Shown here: positions 48,345 to 59,574 of the stretch, one piece after another
Layout: every line of letters begins with the position of its first letter
How positions within the stretch are numbered: position 1 is the stretch's first letter
Source of the DNA: Paragyromitra xinjiangensis
Taxonomy: Eukaryota; Ascomycota; Pezizomycetes; Pezizales; Discinaceae
Length of the DNA: 64,000 bases
Direction of reading: 5' to 3'
Assembly: GCA_038503065.1 (NCBI GenBank)
Contig: JBCAMK010000002.1
Coordinates: forward strand, 682,001-746,000
Program-made: the position numbers and the translations under genes
Notes under the pieces: model-generated
What the model was told of the DNA's origin: nothing
Databases searched by the model: none
The model's input: the letters and a program-made list of their open reading frames with translations, nothing else

Positions 48345-50918
48345 CTATTCCATCCCTTGATACCTCTCTTTTGCTTTCTCCTTCGTCCTCTTCACAAATT
48401 CACTATAACTTCCGCCACCAATTCCACCACCTTTACTAACCTCCTCCACATCACCTACCTTCGCACCCTTCATCCCCAGCCCAACGCCTTGCGTATACAT
48501 CTCTGCAACTACGTGTTCCGTTCTACCTTCGCCAGATGCACCGAGCCCTTGCCCAGATGTCCACCCCATCTTCCCCAGTAGTGCTGCGCCTTTGCTCGGT
48601 TGTTCAGGCTCCGGCGGCGGTGACTCTTTCTTGGCAGGTACTTTCTTGGTGGCAGCTGCTGGGGCAGTCGATTTACCGAATACCTGTCTGCGCTCCTTTG
48701 CACGGTCACGATACTCAGGCTCGTTATTCGTGGGGGCAGTAGCGATGCCAGCCTTTACAAGCTTCTTCAGCGCCGCTTCACGCATGGCCGAGTCTTTAAG
48801 GTTCGTTAAGTGGAGGTTGCTAACGCGTTCGTGTTCATGAACCTTTTCGGGAGTCTTGAACATGCGGCTACAGAGAAGACAGGCAAGCTTGTTCATGTCT
48901 GCGAAGGACTCCTGCTGTGGGGGCTCTTCGCTTTTCTGCTCGGTCTTTCGCTTTTTAGCAGCTGAACCTGAGGAGCCTTTCTCGCTGCCATCCGTCGAGC
49001 CACCGTCGGCGTCAAGTTTGGTGGTATTCGTGGCATCAGGATTCTTAATTCCATGAAGTTCTGAGTGACGGTTCTGCCAGAATTGAAGATGTGCTGGCAC
49101 TGCCTTTTTTGTAGCTGCCGGGGCAGCACCATTATTACTCTCCTTTTCCGCTTTCCGCTTTTTCGTTTTGTTTTTATCGTCCGCACCGTCCTTCACTCCT
49201 TTACCGCTCTTCGCTTTCTCCTTATTTTCAACCTCGCCTGCTTTAGGAGCCTCCTCCAGCTTCGCAACTATGTGCTCTGAGACGTATCCATCGTCGTCCC
49301 AATACGCCAACCTCAAGCCCCCACCTACATTGGCCGTCATAGGCAGGAATGTAAACCTCTCCGCTCCCCTCGGTGCGTTATATACAGGCACGAACACTCC
49401 TGGGTGTATATACGACGCTGTAACCGGCCTACTGCTGATGGTAAATTTTTCCATCTTATTGTAAGCAGCGAGGGCAGCCTGCGCTTCCGTCGCCGTTGCA
49501 AACTCGACAAACCCGTAACGCCAAGACTCATCCGTTTTCCTATCTCGTACCAATAAGACACGTTTTAACGAAGCTTCCTTGGCTCCGATAAGGCCGGTCT
49601 TCGACGATTCTGGGGTGACTCCATTGGGAACCGTCAGCTTCAGCGCACCTTTTGCAAGGAGCTCTTCGCTGACGGTAGGCTCAAGGCCGCGAAACAGGAG
49701 GAACTGCGATGGCGGGGAAGTTGCCATGTCACGTTCGCCATCGTTCATAAAGTGCGTTGGAGTTGGATGGGTCAAGGTGCCGGTGAGAGTAACTTCTACA
49801 GTGGTGTTAGTGAATGGAAAATACGTGGCGTCAAAAGCACAAACCCGATCTTGGGGTTTGACAGCGGAAACATTCAAGGCGCCGGGGGTAGTTCAGAAGA
49901 AGACACTGTGGCGGATACATTATTAGCAAACCTACACACCGCAAAAATTATCTGGCCCACTCAGCTGAGAAGCTGAGCTGTGGTCTTCAGGATTAGGATA
50001 CTCACAACTCTACATTTCCACTCTTCCTCGCCTTCATCTCTTCTTCTACCCCTCCTGTCGTCATTTTCCCGTTCTCTTGAAAAGGCGATTCTACATCTAT
50101 CAGCACCATGCCCGAGAGTGAGCGTTGGATAATGCTGTTCCAAGAATGCCCTAGCATCAGGCACTGAATAAAAATGAACAAAGGCAAATTGCCGTGAAAC
50201 CCCTAGAACGAAAACACCACTCATCTTAGAACCCAGTAGCCAGTAGCCATAAAAATGAGGTAGTTACACGGGAGAGCGAGACGACACTTACCAGTTTTTC
50301 GATCTCGGATGACAGCGACTTTCTCCACACCATCAACTTGCAATCCATCTTTAAGACCTCTCATAATCTACAGAAGCCGTACAGACCCCCAAGGTCAAAC
50401 TTTCAGCAAAAGTCCATCAAGATGCGTAGAAGCGAAGGGCAAGTAGGAAAAATGCAAAAAGAAAGCCAAGCAACTGTGTTTTGCTTGTGGTGATGGTCGT
50501 TCCAAGGGGGAGGGTTAACAACGTAATCCTCATCCACTTCCGATCCCAGTCCCTCAATAATAACATCCCGACTTGCCGGGCCGCCGAACCATTCCCTCTC
50601 TCTATCTCTGCTAGGGCTCCTAGATCGAGGAGCATCGCGATCGTAGTAGCCACCTCTTCCTCCGGATCCACTTGTCCTATCGTGCGAACCGGACCGTGAT
50701 CGGTACGCAGACGGTTGATGGAAAGATCGCGGCCCCCTCGGAGCATCTCTGGGTGGCGACCGACCCCTTGGTGGTGAATACGGAGAGCGCCTAGAGCGGT
50801 GATAGTCTCGGTCACGATCTTGGTCGCGAACTTCTACGGGCGCACGGTACGCACGGTCGGTGTTGTAGTACGAATCCTCGTCTCTATGAGGAGACTGAGG
50901 GCGCTGATAATAGGCCAT
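48345..50918 (-). CDS. RBM5/RBM10-like RNA-binding splicing factor (RRM-ZnF-RRM-C2H2-G-patch)
   Basis: Five exons (about 50520..50918, 50292..50367, 50006..50202, 49845..49905, 48345..49795) give 727 residues. Residues 1-115 are Arg/Ser/Asp-rich (SR-like). RRM1 spans about 118-205 (RDVIIEGLGSEVDEDYV and RQFAFVHFYSV). A RanBP2-type zinc finger follows at 220-240; splicing creates WKCRVCLLLNYPRRLECFRC, a perfect W-x-C-x2-C-x3-N-x6-C-x2-C. RRM2 is at about 276-375 (FLLFRGL and RYGFVEFATATEA), a Lys-rich linker comes next, then a C2H2-type finger at about 550-573 (LACLLCSRMF) and a G-patch at about 647-692 (LLGKMGWTSGQGLGASGEG). This order is that of human RBM5/RBM10, regulators of pre-spliceosome assembly. 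The G-patch probably activates a DEAH helicase. The first donor (GTTAAC or GTTGTT) is unclear by one codon. An upstream in-frame ATG at 51035 is less likely. Confidence 0.9.
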
Positions 50919-51747
50919 CCTGCTGTAACGCGGTTGTTGATGAGCGAAGAGTTCCTTAGTGATAGTGATAGTAATGTGTGTGGGGGAGAAAGAGGATGAG
51001 ATGAGGATCCGACATGAAGCATGCAAGCAAGGCATCGAAGATCATCCCGCTGCTCATTGTATGTGGGATTAGTAATGTGGCCATAGGTGTCTTGGCAGAA
51101 CAAAGGGATGGGTCCGGACATTGCCTGGAATGAAATTTTTGTTCCCTTTTCTAGGAATCTCTCGCTAATCATACGAACCAGACAATGGTGATTCCTGGAT
51201 ACAATACTCTAGACCCCTTGCTTAACCTCGATAGTCCACATACCCCCACACCCACTATCGAGACTCTGTATCGTATTATAACCAGATCAGTTCCGACGTT
51301 GAACTCCTCACAGCATCTCAAACCCAAAACCACTAGTCGCGAGGACTAGCCATGCGCGTGGTTGGTTCATAGTCTTCCCTAGTTCTATAATTGGAGGCGA
51401 GCCACCAACAGAGTCCGGAAACTTAGATCCATTCAGGCAAATACTCACAACGTCACTTATTCAAACGGAAGATCTTATGTCATTCAAACTCCCGATCCCA
51501 ATTTGAACCTTTAAAAGAGGCATCAAAACAAGTCCATCATTTTAAAAACGTAACGTACCATCCACCATCACAACTATTAGTGATTGATCATGAAAGCCCT
51601 ACATTCAACCCCCCAAAAACTTGAGACCCATGACAACATACCATCCAACTTGAACCACCTTCAAACCGACTATATAAGCCCATCATACTTTCTCCTTCAA
51701 CTGAAATCCAGCAGTTTACACCACAGTGAACCACCAAAAAACTAACT
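50919..51747. promoter_or_regulatory. divergent promoter region
   Basis: Lies between the leftward splicing-factor gene and the rightward small membrane-protein gene. TATATAAG at 51671-51678 sits about 77 bases before the start at 51748 and is a plausible TATA box for that gene. A CA-rich leader (CACCACAGTGAACCACC) follows. Confidence 0.5.
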
Positions 51748-52059
51748 ATGTGCCGTTTTTATGCTACTTCCTGGGAGTGCGGGCACATGACCGCCGACTT
51801 TATCATCTCCTGCCCTCAATATGACGATCTCACACATGGGGCTTCAATCATACCACATCAATCTCTACTAAGAAGCCTCTGTGATCGCTGTCGTGATCCA
51901 AATCTACCAATGCCTAGCATAACAGACATTCTCACCCTCAGTTCATTGCAGGCCATTGTTTTAGGGTTACTGTGTCTAACTATAGTACTCGTGGCTATTG
52001 CTCTTACCCTACTTCTAATGGATATTTTCGCCACAATACTAGTGGTTGCTTCGAATTAA
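51748..52059 (+). CDS. small membrane protein with N-terminal Cys/His motif
   Basis: Single exon of 103 residues with a TATA-like box upstream and an A-rich leader directly before the ATG. The N-terminal half carries MCRFYATSWECGHMT, a later Cys and CDRC, a possible small metal-binding fold. Similar M-C-x2-Y..CGH starts occur, as I recall, in uncharacterised short proteins of filamentous ascomycetes. Residues about 66-100 form one long hydrophobic segment (LQAIVLGLLCLTIVLVAIA onward), enough for a single transmembrane helix or a hairpin. There is no signal peptide, so it is probably tail-anchored. Function unknown. The promoter context and motif make it more likely real than chance. Confidence 0.6.
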   Translation: MCRFYATSWECGHMTADFIISCPQYDDLTHGASIIPHQSLLRSLCDRCRDPNLPMPSITDILTLSSLQAIVLGLLCLTIVLVAIALTLLLMDIFATILVVASN

Positions 52060-52263
52060 GAGATAGTTTGATTGGTCCATAGCTGCTTCACTACAGGCAT
52101 GTAAAGCCAGATAGTATAACCTTAGCCTAAAACATTATATTCTGGCGGTAATGAGAGTATTATAAAGGAGCTTATAAAGGAATTTGAAGTTGATTCAAAT
52201 TGTATATATAGAGGAAGACTCCACTTATACTGGAAAGAAAATACAAGCAAGCGATAAGGTATC

Positions 52264-52392
52264 GCCATTGTGGGATGCCGCCATAGCCCAAAGGGCTGGA
52301 TGCGCGCACAAATTATCAATTAATACCATTAGAATTCATCATCATAAAAATAATTCACCATCATCATCGTCAGCCAATGCCATTGCGGGATG
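52264..52392 (+). mobile_element. second copy of the short hairpin module, flanked by 14-bp imperfect direct repeats
   Basis: GCCATTGTGGGATG (52264-52277) and GCCATTGCGGGATG (52379-52392) bracket a 101-bp insert that starts CCGCCATAGCCC, contains the AGCCC-AAA-GGGCT hairpin and GGATGCGCG, and ends in an AT/CATCAT-rich tail. A third partial copy of the flank (CCATTGCGGGAT) lies at 52418-52429. The core matches the 45748 insertion from its first bases. Confidence 0.6.
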
Positions 52393-53920
52393 TACTTAAC
52401 GAATTCATCATCATCAACCATTGCGGGATCGTGGCAATCGAGTGATTCTTTGTGATCATAACGAGCAATCATTGATTGATTGATTGATTCATTAAGTAAA
52501 CATCCAAAAATTCCTGGCACCCAAGTCCGAAAATGACAAGTTGGGATCGTAACTTCCGCAGTAGGTAGTCATGAAAAGTGTCAAAAACGTTTCTTTTATT
52601 TTCTACTCTCTAGTTTATTCTTTGTAGTTCTTTGGTTGTAGCGCCCGATGTCAGGGGCGCCAGGACTTTTTGGATGGTGGTGTACATCCAACTACCTGGG
52701 TTATGGTACTAACGAACAATCAACATCCGAGAGATACTTGCGTAGAGTCGAAGCATATCACATTCCTTTAAGTCTTGGCCACCGTGTTGGTCTTATCGTT
52801 CCGGTGCTTACCCTTGGCTCCTCGAATAAATGCAAGCTGGTAAGCAACTTGAGACGGATCAACCAAACGCTCACCCCTTAGCACTGAGGCAATACTTTTT
52901 TCTCGCTCTGGCAACCACGGACGGCTACCCGCTCAATTGACCCACTTGCGATCGCTGTTGCAGGGACTCAGCTGGCAAAGATAAGCGGCCACGAGACTCC
53001 TTGCCCGAACGACCCGAGCTAAGGTCCTTTAATAGCTTATTCGCGTAGAAGAATGCCTGTTCCACATTCGCTGTACCATACTACATAAACCCTGATGGGG
53101 GCCACCGGCTACAACCCACACCTCATCACTCGGTAAGATGCAACAAAGGCCAACATGCCCCCGCCTGCACTAATCTACACAAGGCATCCGTATCCCTTGA
53201 TTTTTCCCGCTGGCTTTGCCCGAAACATTTGCTGGTTTGTGATACTTGAGCTGTCACAAGGCTTTTCCACGCCTGGTTTTCTAGAGTTAGAGTTTGTGCA
53301 CTCTTTGAGATACCAGGTGTGGCTCTGAGAACCTAGGGTACATGTATTGCCTACGATTTATGTTTTAACTACCACGCGAACTAGCCCCCCAGAATACACC
53401 TGGCACCCTTAAAAGTTAGCAGCTTTGATAGATAGGTTTAAGAGGTACCACACATCGTTTCAACATAGAATAGCAGTCGTGAAATATACACGTAACTATA
53501 TGTTCGAATGATTCGACTAAGGTATCATAAATTAACGCAAATTTAGCTACCTGCTTTGAACGGAATGACGGGACAATGCAAAAAGGGACATTAATAGGGT
53601 GCAGTGATCAGTCCCCATAATTTATTCATGCAATCTATCGTATTATCCAACATCTTTACGAGGCCATATCTACAGCAAAGCAGGACTAAGAGCGTCACTA
53701 CAACAAACCGCACACTCGAAATTGACAATCATGTATGTGTGCCCTCAATTTCTAAAATCAACATATAGAAAGACCGAGGCGCTGATGCCAGACGAGAAGG
53801 ACAACACACAAATATACTGACAAAGAAAGGACAAAAAAGGAATTATAGTAGCTTCATGATACAGAGACCAAGCCAAATGCAAGTAAATTAAGTATCCGAA
53901 CGCTGTAAGAGACATATTTT
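52393..53920. other. intergenic DNA with repeat remnants
   Basis: It contains an ATTG tetranucleotide run near 52471-52488. From 52637 a segment begins TGTAGCGCCC, reminiscent of a long-terminal-repeat start, but no matching right end or primer-binding site was found. The word at 52682-52708 is shared with 25467-25493. No gene recognised. Confidence 0.5.
52682..52708. repeat. 27-bp word shared with 25467-25493
   Basis: Partner of the segment at 25467-25493, same orientation, two mismatches. It lies 45 bases inside the TGTAGCGCCC-starting segment, so it may belong to a dispersed repeat. Confidence 0.6.
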
Positions 53921-56882
53921 CTAGGCGACCGAGACGAATTGACCAATAGATGGGATACCGTCGGCAACAACGTAGACGACATACGGACCTGGTGGGCAAG
54001 TGTTCTTGTTGGGTGGCATAGTGACGGTAAGGGTCTGGGCTGCAGTACCAGGAGCGAATCCAGTGTTGTCGAGGAACAGCATGCGGTGACCCATGTGGAC
54101 AGAATGGGTAACGAAACCACCATAGTAGAGTGAAACCTTGACGGCCTTCGCAGTGATGGGCACGTTAAACTTGATGGTAAACGTGGAGCCATTAGCTGTG
54201 AGGGACTTAGAGCTGAGGACCATGGCGGTAGGGCGAAGTGCTGCATTAGCCCCCTGAAGATAGGGAGGGGTAAATTTCTCAACACGGAATTCTGGAAAAG
54301 TAAAGTTAGCAAAGCACAACCAACAGGAAATGAATGACGAAATTACCAGTTAGGTAAGGTGTGGCGCCGCCCGTAGTAGTCAAAATCGGCTGTTCATGCG
54401 GGTTGCTACCAGCGATCATAACTGTTCCATCAAGCAAGAGCAGAGATACTGAGTGATACAATCTAGGGATATTAGTAGACGCAAGCTGGGTCCAGCGCTG
54501 GCCAAGAGCTTTGGTAGGATCATAAAGCAAGGCAGCAAAGGTGGGATCGGTAGCAAGCTCGAAACCCTGAGAACCCTTGTTACATCCATTGGTCCAAAGG
54601 ACAGTTCCATCGGGAAGCAGAACACCCTCAACCATGCCACGGCCCTGAGGCATAGCATCCATTTCCCAGGCAGGGGCAGCAGCCTCGGGAGAGATCACAC
54701 CACAGCTTGGTTCAGTGGGAGAAGTAATATCCTGGTAAGATCCACCGCCACAAATGATGATCTTGGAACTCCATTGATTCGCGCTTGAAAGGGGCAACAA
54801 AACGCTTCCACCAGTGTTAGGGTAGGTACGGTATGTGCCAGGCAGATCGGGCATGGTCTTAGTTGTGGCACCAGTGCCGATGTTGAAAATCTCGGATGAC
54901 TTTGACGCGAAAATGAAGAGGGTACCGTCCTTAAGCAAGTGCATGAAGGGATACATATAGTACGGCTGGTTTTTTACCAAGATATCCAAATTGGTGCTGG
55001 CTCCTTGAGAAATACCAGTGGCACTAAGGATTTCATACGTGGGGTTGTTGTTTGCCGCGACAGTAGGGTCTAATCCATTCAAACTTCCAGACGCTACGAA
55101 GACTCTGCCATCAGACAGAGTCTGAGCGGAAGCATACCAACGCTTGGTGTTCAACTTGTTGCCAGGCTCCCTCCAGTTCTGACCGTTGAGGCTAGCATCA
55201 GAGGAAGAGCGGCTAATATAACGGATAGCGTCAAAACCATCACCAACAGTGGGATCAATGAAGGTTAATGGAGCGTTGCCTCCGAGAGAAACAAAGTCGC
55301 CGTTTGCAAGAAAGGTACCACCAGCACAGAAAGCGTTAGTCTATAAATTTGGTCAGCATGCGGTCAAACAGCTATAAACAAAATTGGGGGGGGAGGCTCT
55401 CGGTACTAACCAAATACGAAAGAGGAACAGCAGTATTTGAAACTGGGTCGTACTCGCTAGAGTAAGCATATTGACCGTTAGGCAGCTTCAGCTGAGTGTA
55501 GTTCTCAACTTTGTCCAAGAAGATAACACGACCATTGGGCATAAGACCAGCGTGCATAACAGGAACACCAGATTGCCCAACAATGCTATAGGCACCTCCG
55601 TTGGTGATCGGAGCAGCGATTGGGCCAGGGGCAGGTGTAGACCCTCCATTCTTGCACTTCTGAGTGCCATCCGCTCCAATCGACGAACCCGCTTGGCATC
55701 CATCTCCACAGTGAGCATCAGTGTTACCACAGAATCCATATGGAGAGCAGCATTCTCCCAGACTCCAGCCTGCACAAGAATAAGCAATGGGGTTGCTGTT
55801 ACCGCAGCTACCATCAGTTGTAGGGGCTTCGGCAGGTCCAGAAGATGGGGAAGGAGAGCCCAAGACCGGCTCGCCAGTGGTAGTGGTCGCCGGAGGAGTG
55901 GTGGCGGTCCCAGTACAACCAGATTGACATCCGTTAGCTGGTAAACAATGACCATCGGTAGAACCACAATATCCGTATTGACTGCAGCATGTTCCAAACG
56001 CTGACCCAGCACAAGTAGCGCCTCCATATGCAGTTCCGCACATGCCGTCGGCTCTAGGACCAGTAGCTGGGGCGGAAGAAGTAGCAGGTGGAGTAGAAGT
56101 TTGAGTTCCCGTGCAGCCAGATTGACACCCGTTAGCTGGTAAACAATGCCCATCAGTGGTACCACAATATCCATATTGGCTGCAACATGTCCCAAATGCC
56201 GAACCGGCGCAAGTAGCACCCCCGAATCCAGTCCCGCATCTACCATCGGCCCTAGCAGTTGTGGCTGGTGGTGGTGGTGCGGCACTAGTGGTAGTACCGG
56301 TGCACCCAGAGATACAACCAGTTCCACAGTGTGCAGCAGTGTTACCACACCACCCATATTGCTAGAAATAAACAAGAAACATTAGAAACATAACTTTGCA
56401 AATATGTAAAGAAAGGCAAAACATACAGAACAACAGCTGCCGGTGTAGACGGTAGAGGCAGGGTTACAAATAGTACCACCGTTGTTGGGGCCACAGGTTC
56501 CGTCAGTAGAAAAGTCACCAGGAGCTGGGATCGGAGCAGGACGAGCTATGCGACGAAATAGGTAGTTGGGTGATGTGTCGGGCACGCAGCTTCACAATTA
56601 ACGTTAGTACCAGTCCAATAAATATTTAACTACCGATACCCCACAAAAATAAACAGGAAAACATAACAGGCATAGGAACATAAACGAAATGTCACCAATA
56701 AAACTCCTAACCACCGTCTTCACAAAGATATAGAATGGTCGGGGTACTCACTAACTGTCCTTCCCACAGATCTGACCATGCATACATGTGTTCTCAGGAC
56801 ATGAGATAGGCTTCAAATGGACTGGGAGATTCCCAAGAACTCCCTGGGCCAGAAGGCCCGAAAGGAGAATGAAAGTTTTCAT
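53921..56882 (-). CDS. secreted copper-radical (glyoxal/galactose-type) oxidase with four CBM18 chitin-binding modules
   Basis: Five exons (56752..56882, 56427..56589, 55411..56361, 54347..55340, 53921..54291) encode 869 residues. Signal peptide: MKTFILLSGLLAQGVLG. The second exon is preceded by a TACTAAC branch point. Four hevein-type modules start near residues 73, 137, 203 and 281, each with CCSxYGxCG and eight-Cys spacing. Pro/Thr/Ala linkers separate them. From about 336 to the end is the seven-bladed kelch oxidase of CAZy family AA5. Copper and radical ligands are in place: C420 (NAFCAGG), Y484 (KRWYASAQ), Y710-H711 (PRLYHSV) and H809 (FVTHSVHMGHR). The enzyme would oxidise an aldehyde or primary alcohol to produce hydrogen peroxide outside the cell; the chitin modules would hold it on chitin walls or cuticle. 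The substrate cannot be told from sequence. Confidence 0.94.
55912..56247 (-). repeat. tandemly duplicated CBM18 modules 2 and 3
   Basis: Two units with a 198-bp period (starting at 56247 and 56049) encode nearly identical peptides: GGATCAGSAFGTCCSQYGYC in both, then TDGHCLPANGCQSGCTGT in both. The DNA differs mostly at third codon positions, so the duplication is not recent and the protein is under constraint. Modules 1 and 4 are more divergent. Confidence 0.88.
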
Positions 56883-59574
56883 GGTGAATTAGTGTGCCAA
56901 GATAATAGCAACTATAGACAAACCCGAATTAGTAAAGACACCCAAACGAAGGAAGTGATGTAGAGAAAAGAAAAGGACTCGAGAAAGCAGTAGTTATATA
57001 CACAGCATTATGGTATTCAGCTATGCATTCTCAGACGATTGAGACAATATCTGTGCATGAATGCTATATGCCGTATGTAATGCAGATGCAGGAGATAAAT
57101 CACATCCATCACCTCCGCTCCGTTCAGAGACAATAGATAGGTATAGGAAATAGATCGCCTACCTTAGATAGTGGGATTTTAAGTAAATTAAAAGAATGAC
57201 AGTAAATCAGTGAGCGTGATAAATCGACAAACAAAAGCGAGTGTGTATCAAGAACCCCCTTCAGTACGATGGAGTTCGAGATGATGTTGATGAAGGAAGG
57301 AAGAAGGGAGGTGGGGTGGAGAGGGGAGGAAGGGGAAGAGCTTATATAAAAATAAGGAGACAGGAGCGGCTGGTGTCAGTCTCCCGTAAATGTAACGTAG
57401 TAGAAGTTTGAACGAAGCAACATCACAAGGCAATGCAGGGTCCTGATAGAGTAACCGCAATCAAGCTCGGTCAGGAAAGAAAGTGCGAGCAGAACAACCA
57501 AGAAGGCACTGATCGCAGCTAGAGGCTGAAAGAATACCCGGTAAGCACCAATGAGGGTTAGAGAAAATGTCTTACGAAAACCTCGTGTCCACTAGTAGAC
57601 CTTTATTTAGAGCCAATCGTATTTCAGCCAATCATCATATGTTTCACACCCATCGCAATTTCCCCCTGCCCACAAGCTAGGGGTAAAACAACTCTACCGA
57701 TTCTGGCGAGATTGGAGCACAGTGGGAACCGCCACAAACCCTTGCTGCCTATCACGAGCCATTACCATGATGCTGGGCAGTAGAGCAGTGCTGTACCACT
57801 CTCCCAAGCATACTGGGCATTTTTTTAACAAAAAGGTGGTTCCGAGAACTTTCCCACGCAGTTATCTAAAGGAAAACTCTGTTCGGAAACCTACATTTTC
57901 AGCTAGTAGCCAGGCATTTGTCTGACTTTGATCCAGCAGGCCGGACATCTTCGGGCATCTTGCCGCGGGAGGTGCCAGAAGTGGCGTGGCTAAGCTTTAA
58001 GTTGCACTAAGTCGTGTTGAAACTATCCCAGGTGGTTGATGTTGGTTCCCAGTTACGCAAGGTACCGTGCAACCGACACGGCTTGCGCTACCGATCGAGA
58101 ATCTAGCTCGTAATACTCCCCCACGGGATGCTCAGAAGGAGACAACAAAGAATGGCATCGTGCAATGCAGCGCCGGGTCCAGCAGAATCGCTTAATTCAC
58201 CAAGTGTTGACAATTCTCGGCGCGGGGAAATTTTCTCTTCGCGGCTGGAACCTCGAACGCCCAGCGGCAACCACGACTGGTAAGGCCAGTGGGAAAGGGG
58301 TAAAAATCTTGCAAGCAGGGATCCTTAGGTCTCGCTAGGAGACCCCTTCCTCTGTACAACCTAACTGTGCCCTACGTAAACATACATGTATTTATTACTC
58401 TAAGTATTTTTACGCAAGTATAATGGGAAGCAACTAGATCGCTTCCACGGTTTGCCTACAGCTCCTAGATCCTTTGAAGCCGCCGTACAACCTTCGATGA
58501 GCCTTTTTTCTTCCGGAAACTCGTGGGCCATCGGGACTCGGCAGTCCATTTTTATCTCTCCCTTTCTGGCCGAAGTGCGATCCCAGATAGGCACAGCATG
58601 ATGCTTCTCCTCGTGCTTTGGCCATAACCGCTTCGACCTCGTATTCTAAGCCAATCTTTGTGCGAAGTTTTAGTCTGCAGGGTGTTTCTTGTGCCACGTT
58701 GGGTGATACGATTGCAGAAAATACGACTTAAAGATCCTAAATGGTGCCTCGACACGAGACTTAGTTTTCTCTTTAGGCGAGATCTACTAGGGATAACCTA
58801 TTATGACCTCGGCTTTGTGAACAACCGGGCAAGGGGTTTGGCGACTCTCAATTTTGTTTGTCGAATATTCAGATTCTGGGAATGCAGTCTTGAGGTCAAC
58901 CAACCAGACTTGCCCAACAATCACTCTGTACATGTCACTTGTAAAGCCTCAACGGGTGAAGACCTTGCCAACATTCCATGAAAATACAGCCGTTCCCCTA
59001 AATAGTACAGCCAGTTCATCTTGCTCATGCCGTTTCTCGCTCATTTGTAGTTCGCTCCTTTCAATTATGTTTTCTTGCAGCCATTATCATTGTCCTGCAG
59101 CTTTCGATTACATGTACCTCGTATGTCTTTTCAGCTCTCTAGGTACCGACAGGTAGCCAGTTAGCTACATCCTTCTCCATTTCTTTCTTGGATTAGTTCT
59201 TCGATTCCTTCGATCCTTTTTCCCCTAAAGATCTACCATACTCTGGAACTGTGTGTCGTTCTACTTTACATTCCGCTCTCACAAAAATGTGGTATTGCAA
59301 AACTTTTCACCATTCAAAGACTCAGCTCGACCGCATTTTACCGAGGCCCAAGTCACGTTATCTGGTGGGGAACTTTACGTGGGTCCAAACCCCGCATAAG
59401 TTCTTTGCAACACCACGACTAGAGCTACAATAACGACGACGAACTTCCATCTGCCTAGTCTATGGTGCGATTGCCCTTCGATTTGACATCTGCACGGTTG
59501 CGGCGACTTTGATACAAAAGGTTGATATCACCAACCTTCAGCTCATCCCCAGCCCAGCTCCGCTTCCCGCCAAG
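56883..59574. other. intergenic, 5' flanks of the oxidase and the ligase genes
   Basis: 2.7 kb between divergent genes. Reading leftward, TATATAACT at about 56993-57001 is a plausible TATA element for the oxidase gene, about 110 bases before its start. On the plus strand, 58980-59250 has pyrimidine-rich stretches upstream of the ligase. No further gene recognised. Confidence 0.45.

Noticed and set aside
52637..53094. Solo LTR (TGTAG..CTACA)
   Set aside because: Left border is suggestive, but no target duplication, partner LTR or primer-binding site could be identified, so it is not listed as an element.
55488..56375. 295-residue frame on the minus strand rich in Leu, Val and His
   Set aside because: Shadow of the chitin-binding exon in another frame of the same strand; the Cys-rich frame has domain matches and correct splice phases.
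58434..58697. 87-residue minus-strand frame with Lys/Arg-rich sequence
   Set aside because: No homologous block recognised, three overlapping frames in the same place, no promoter-like or splice features.
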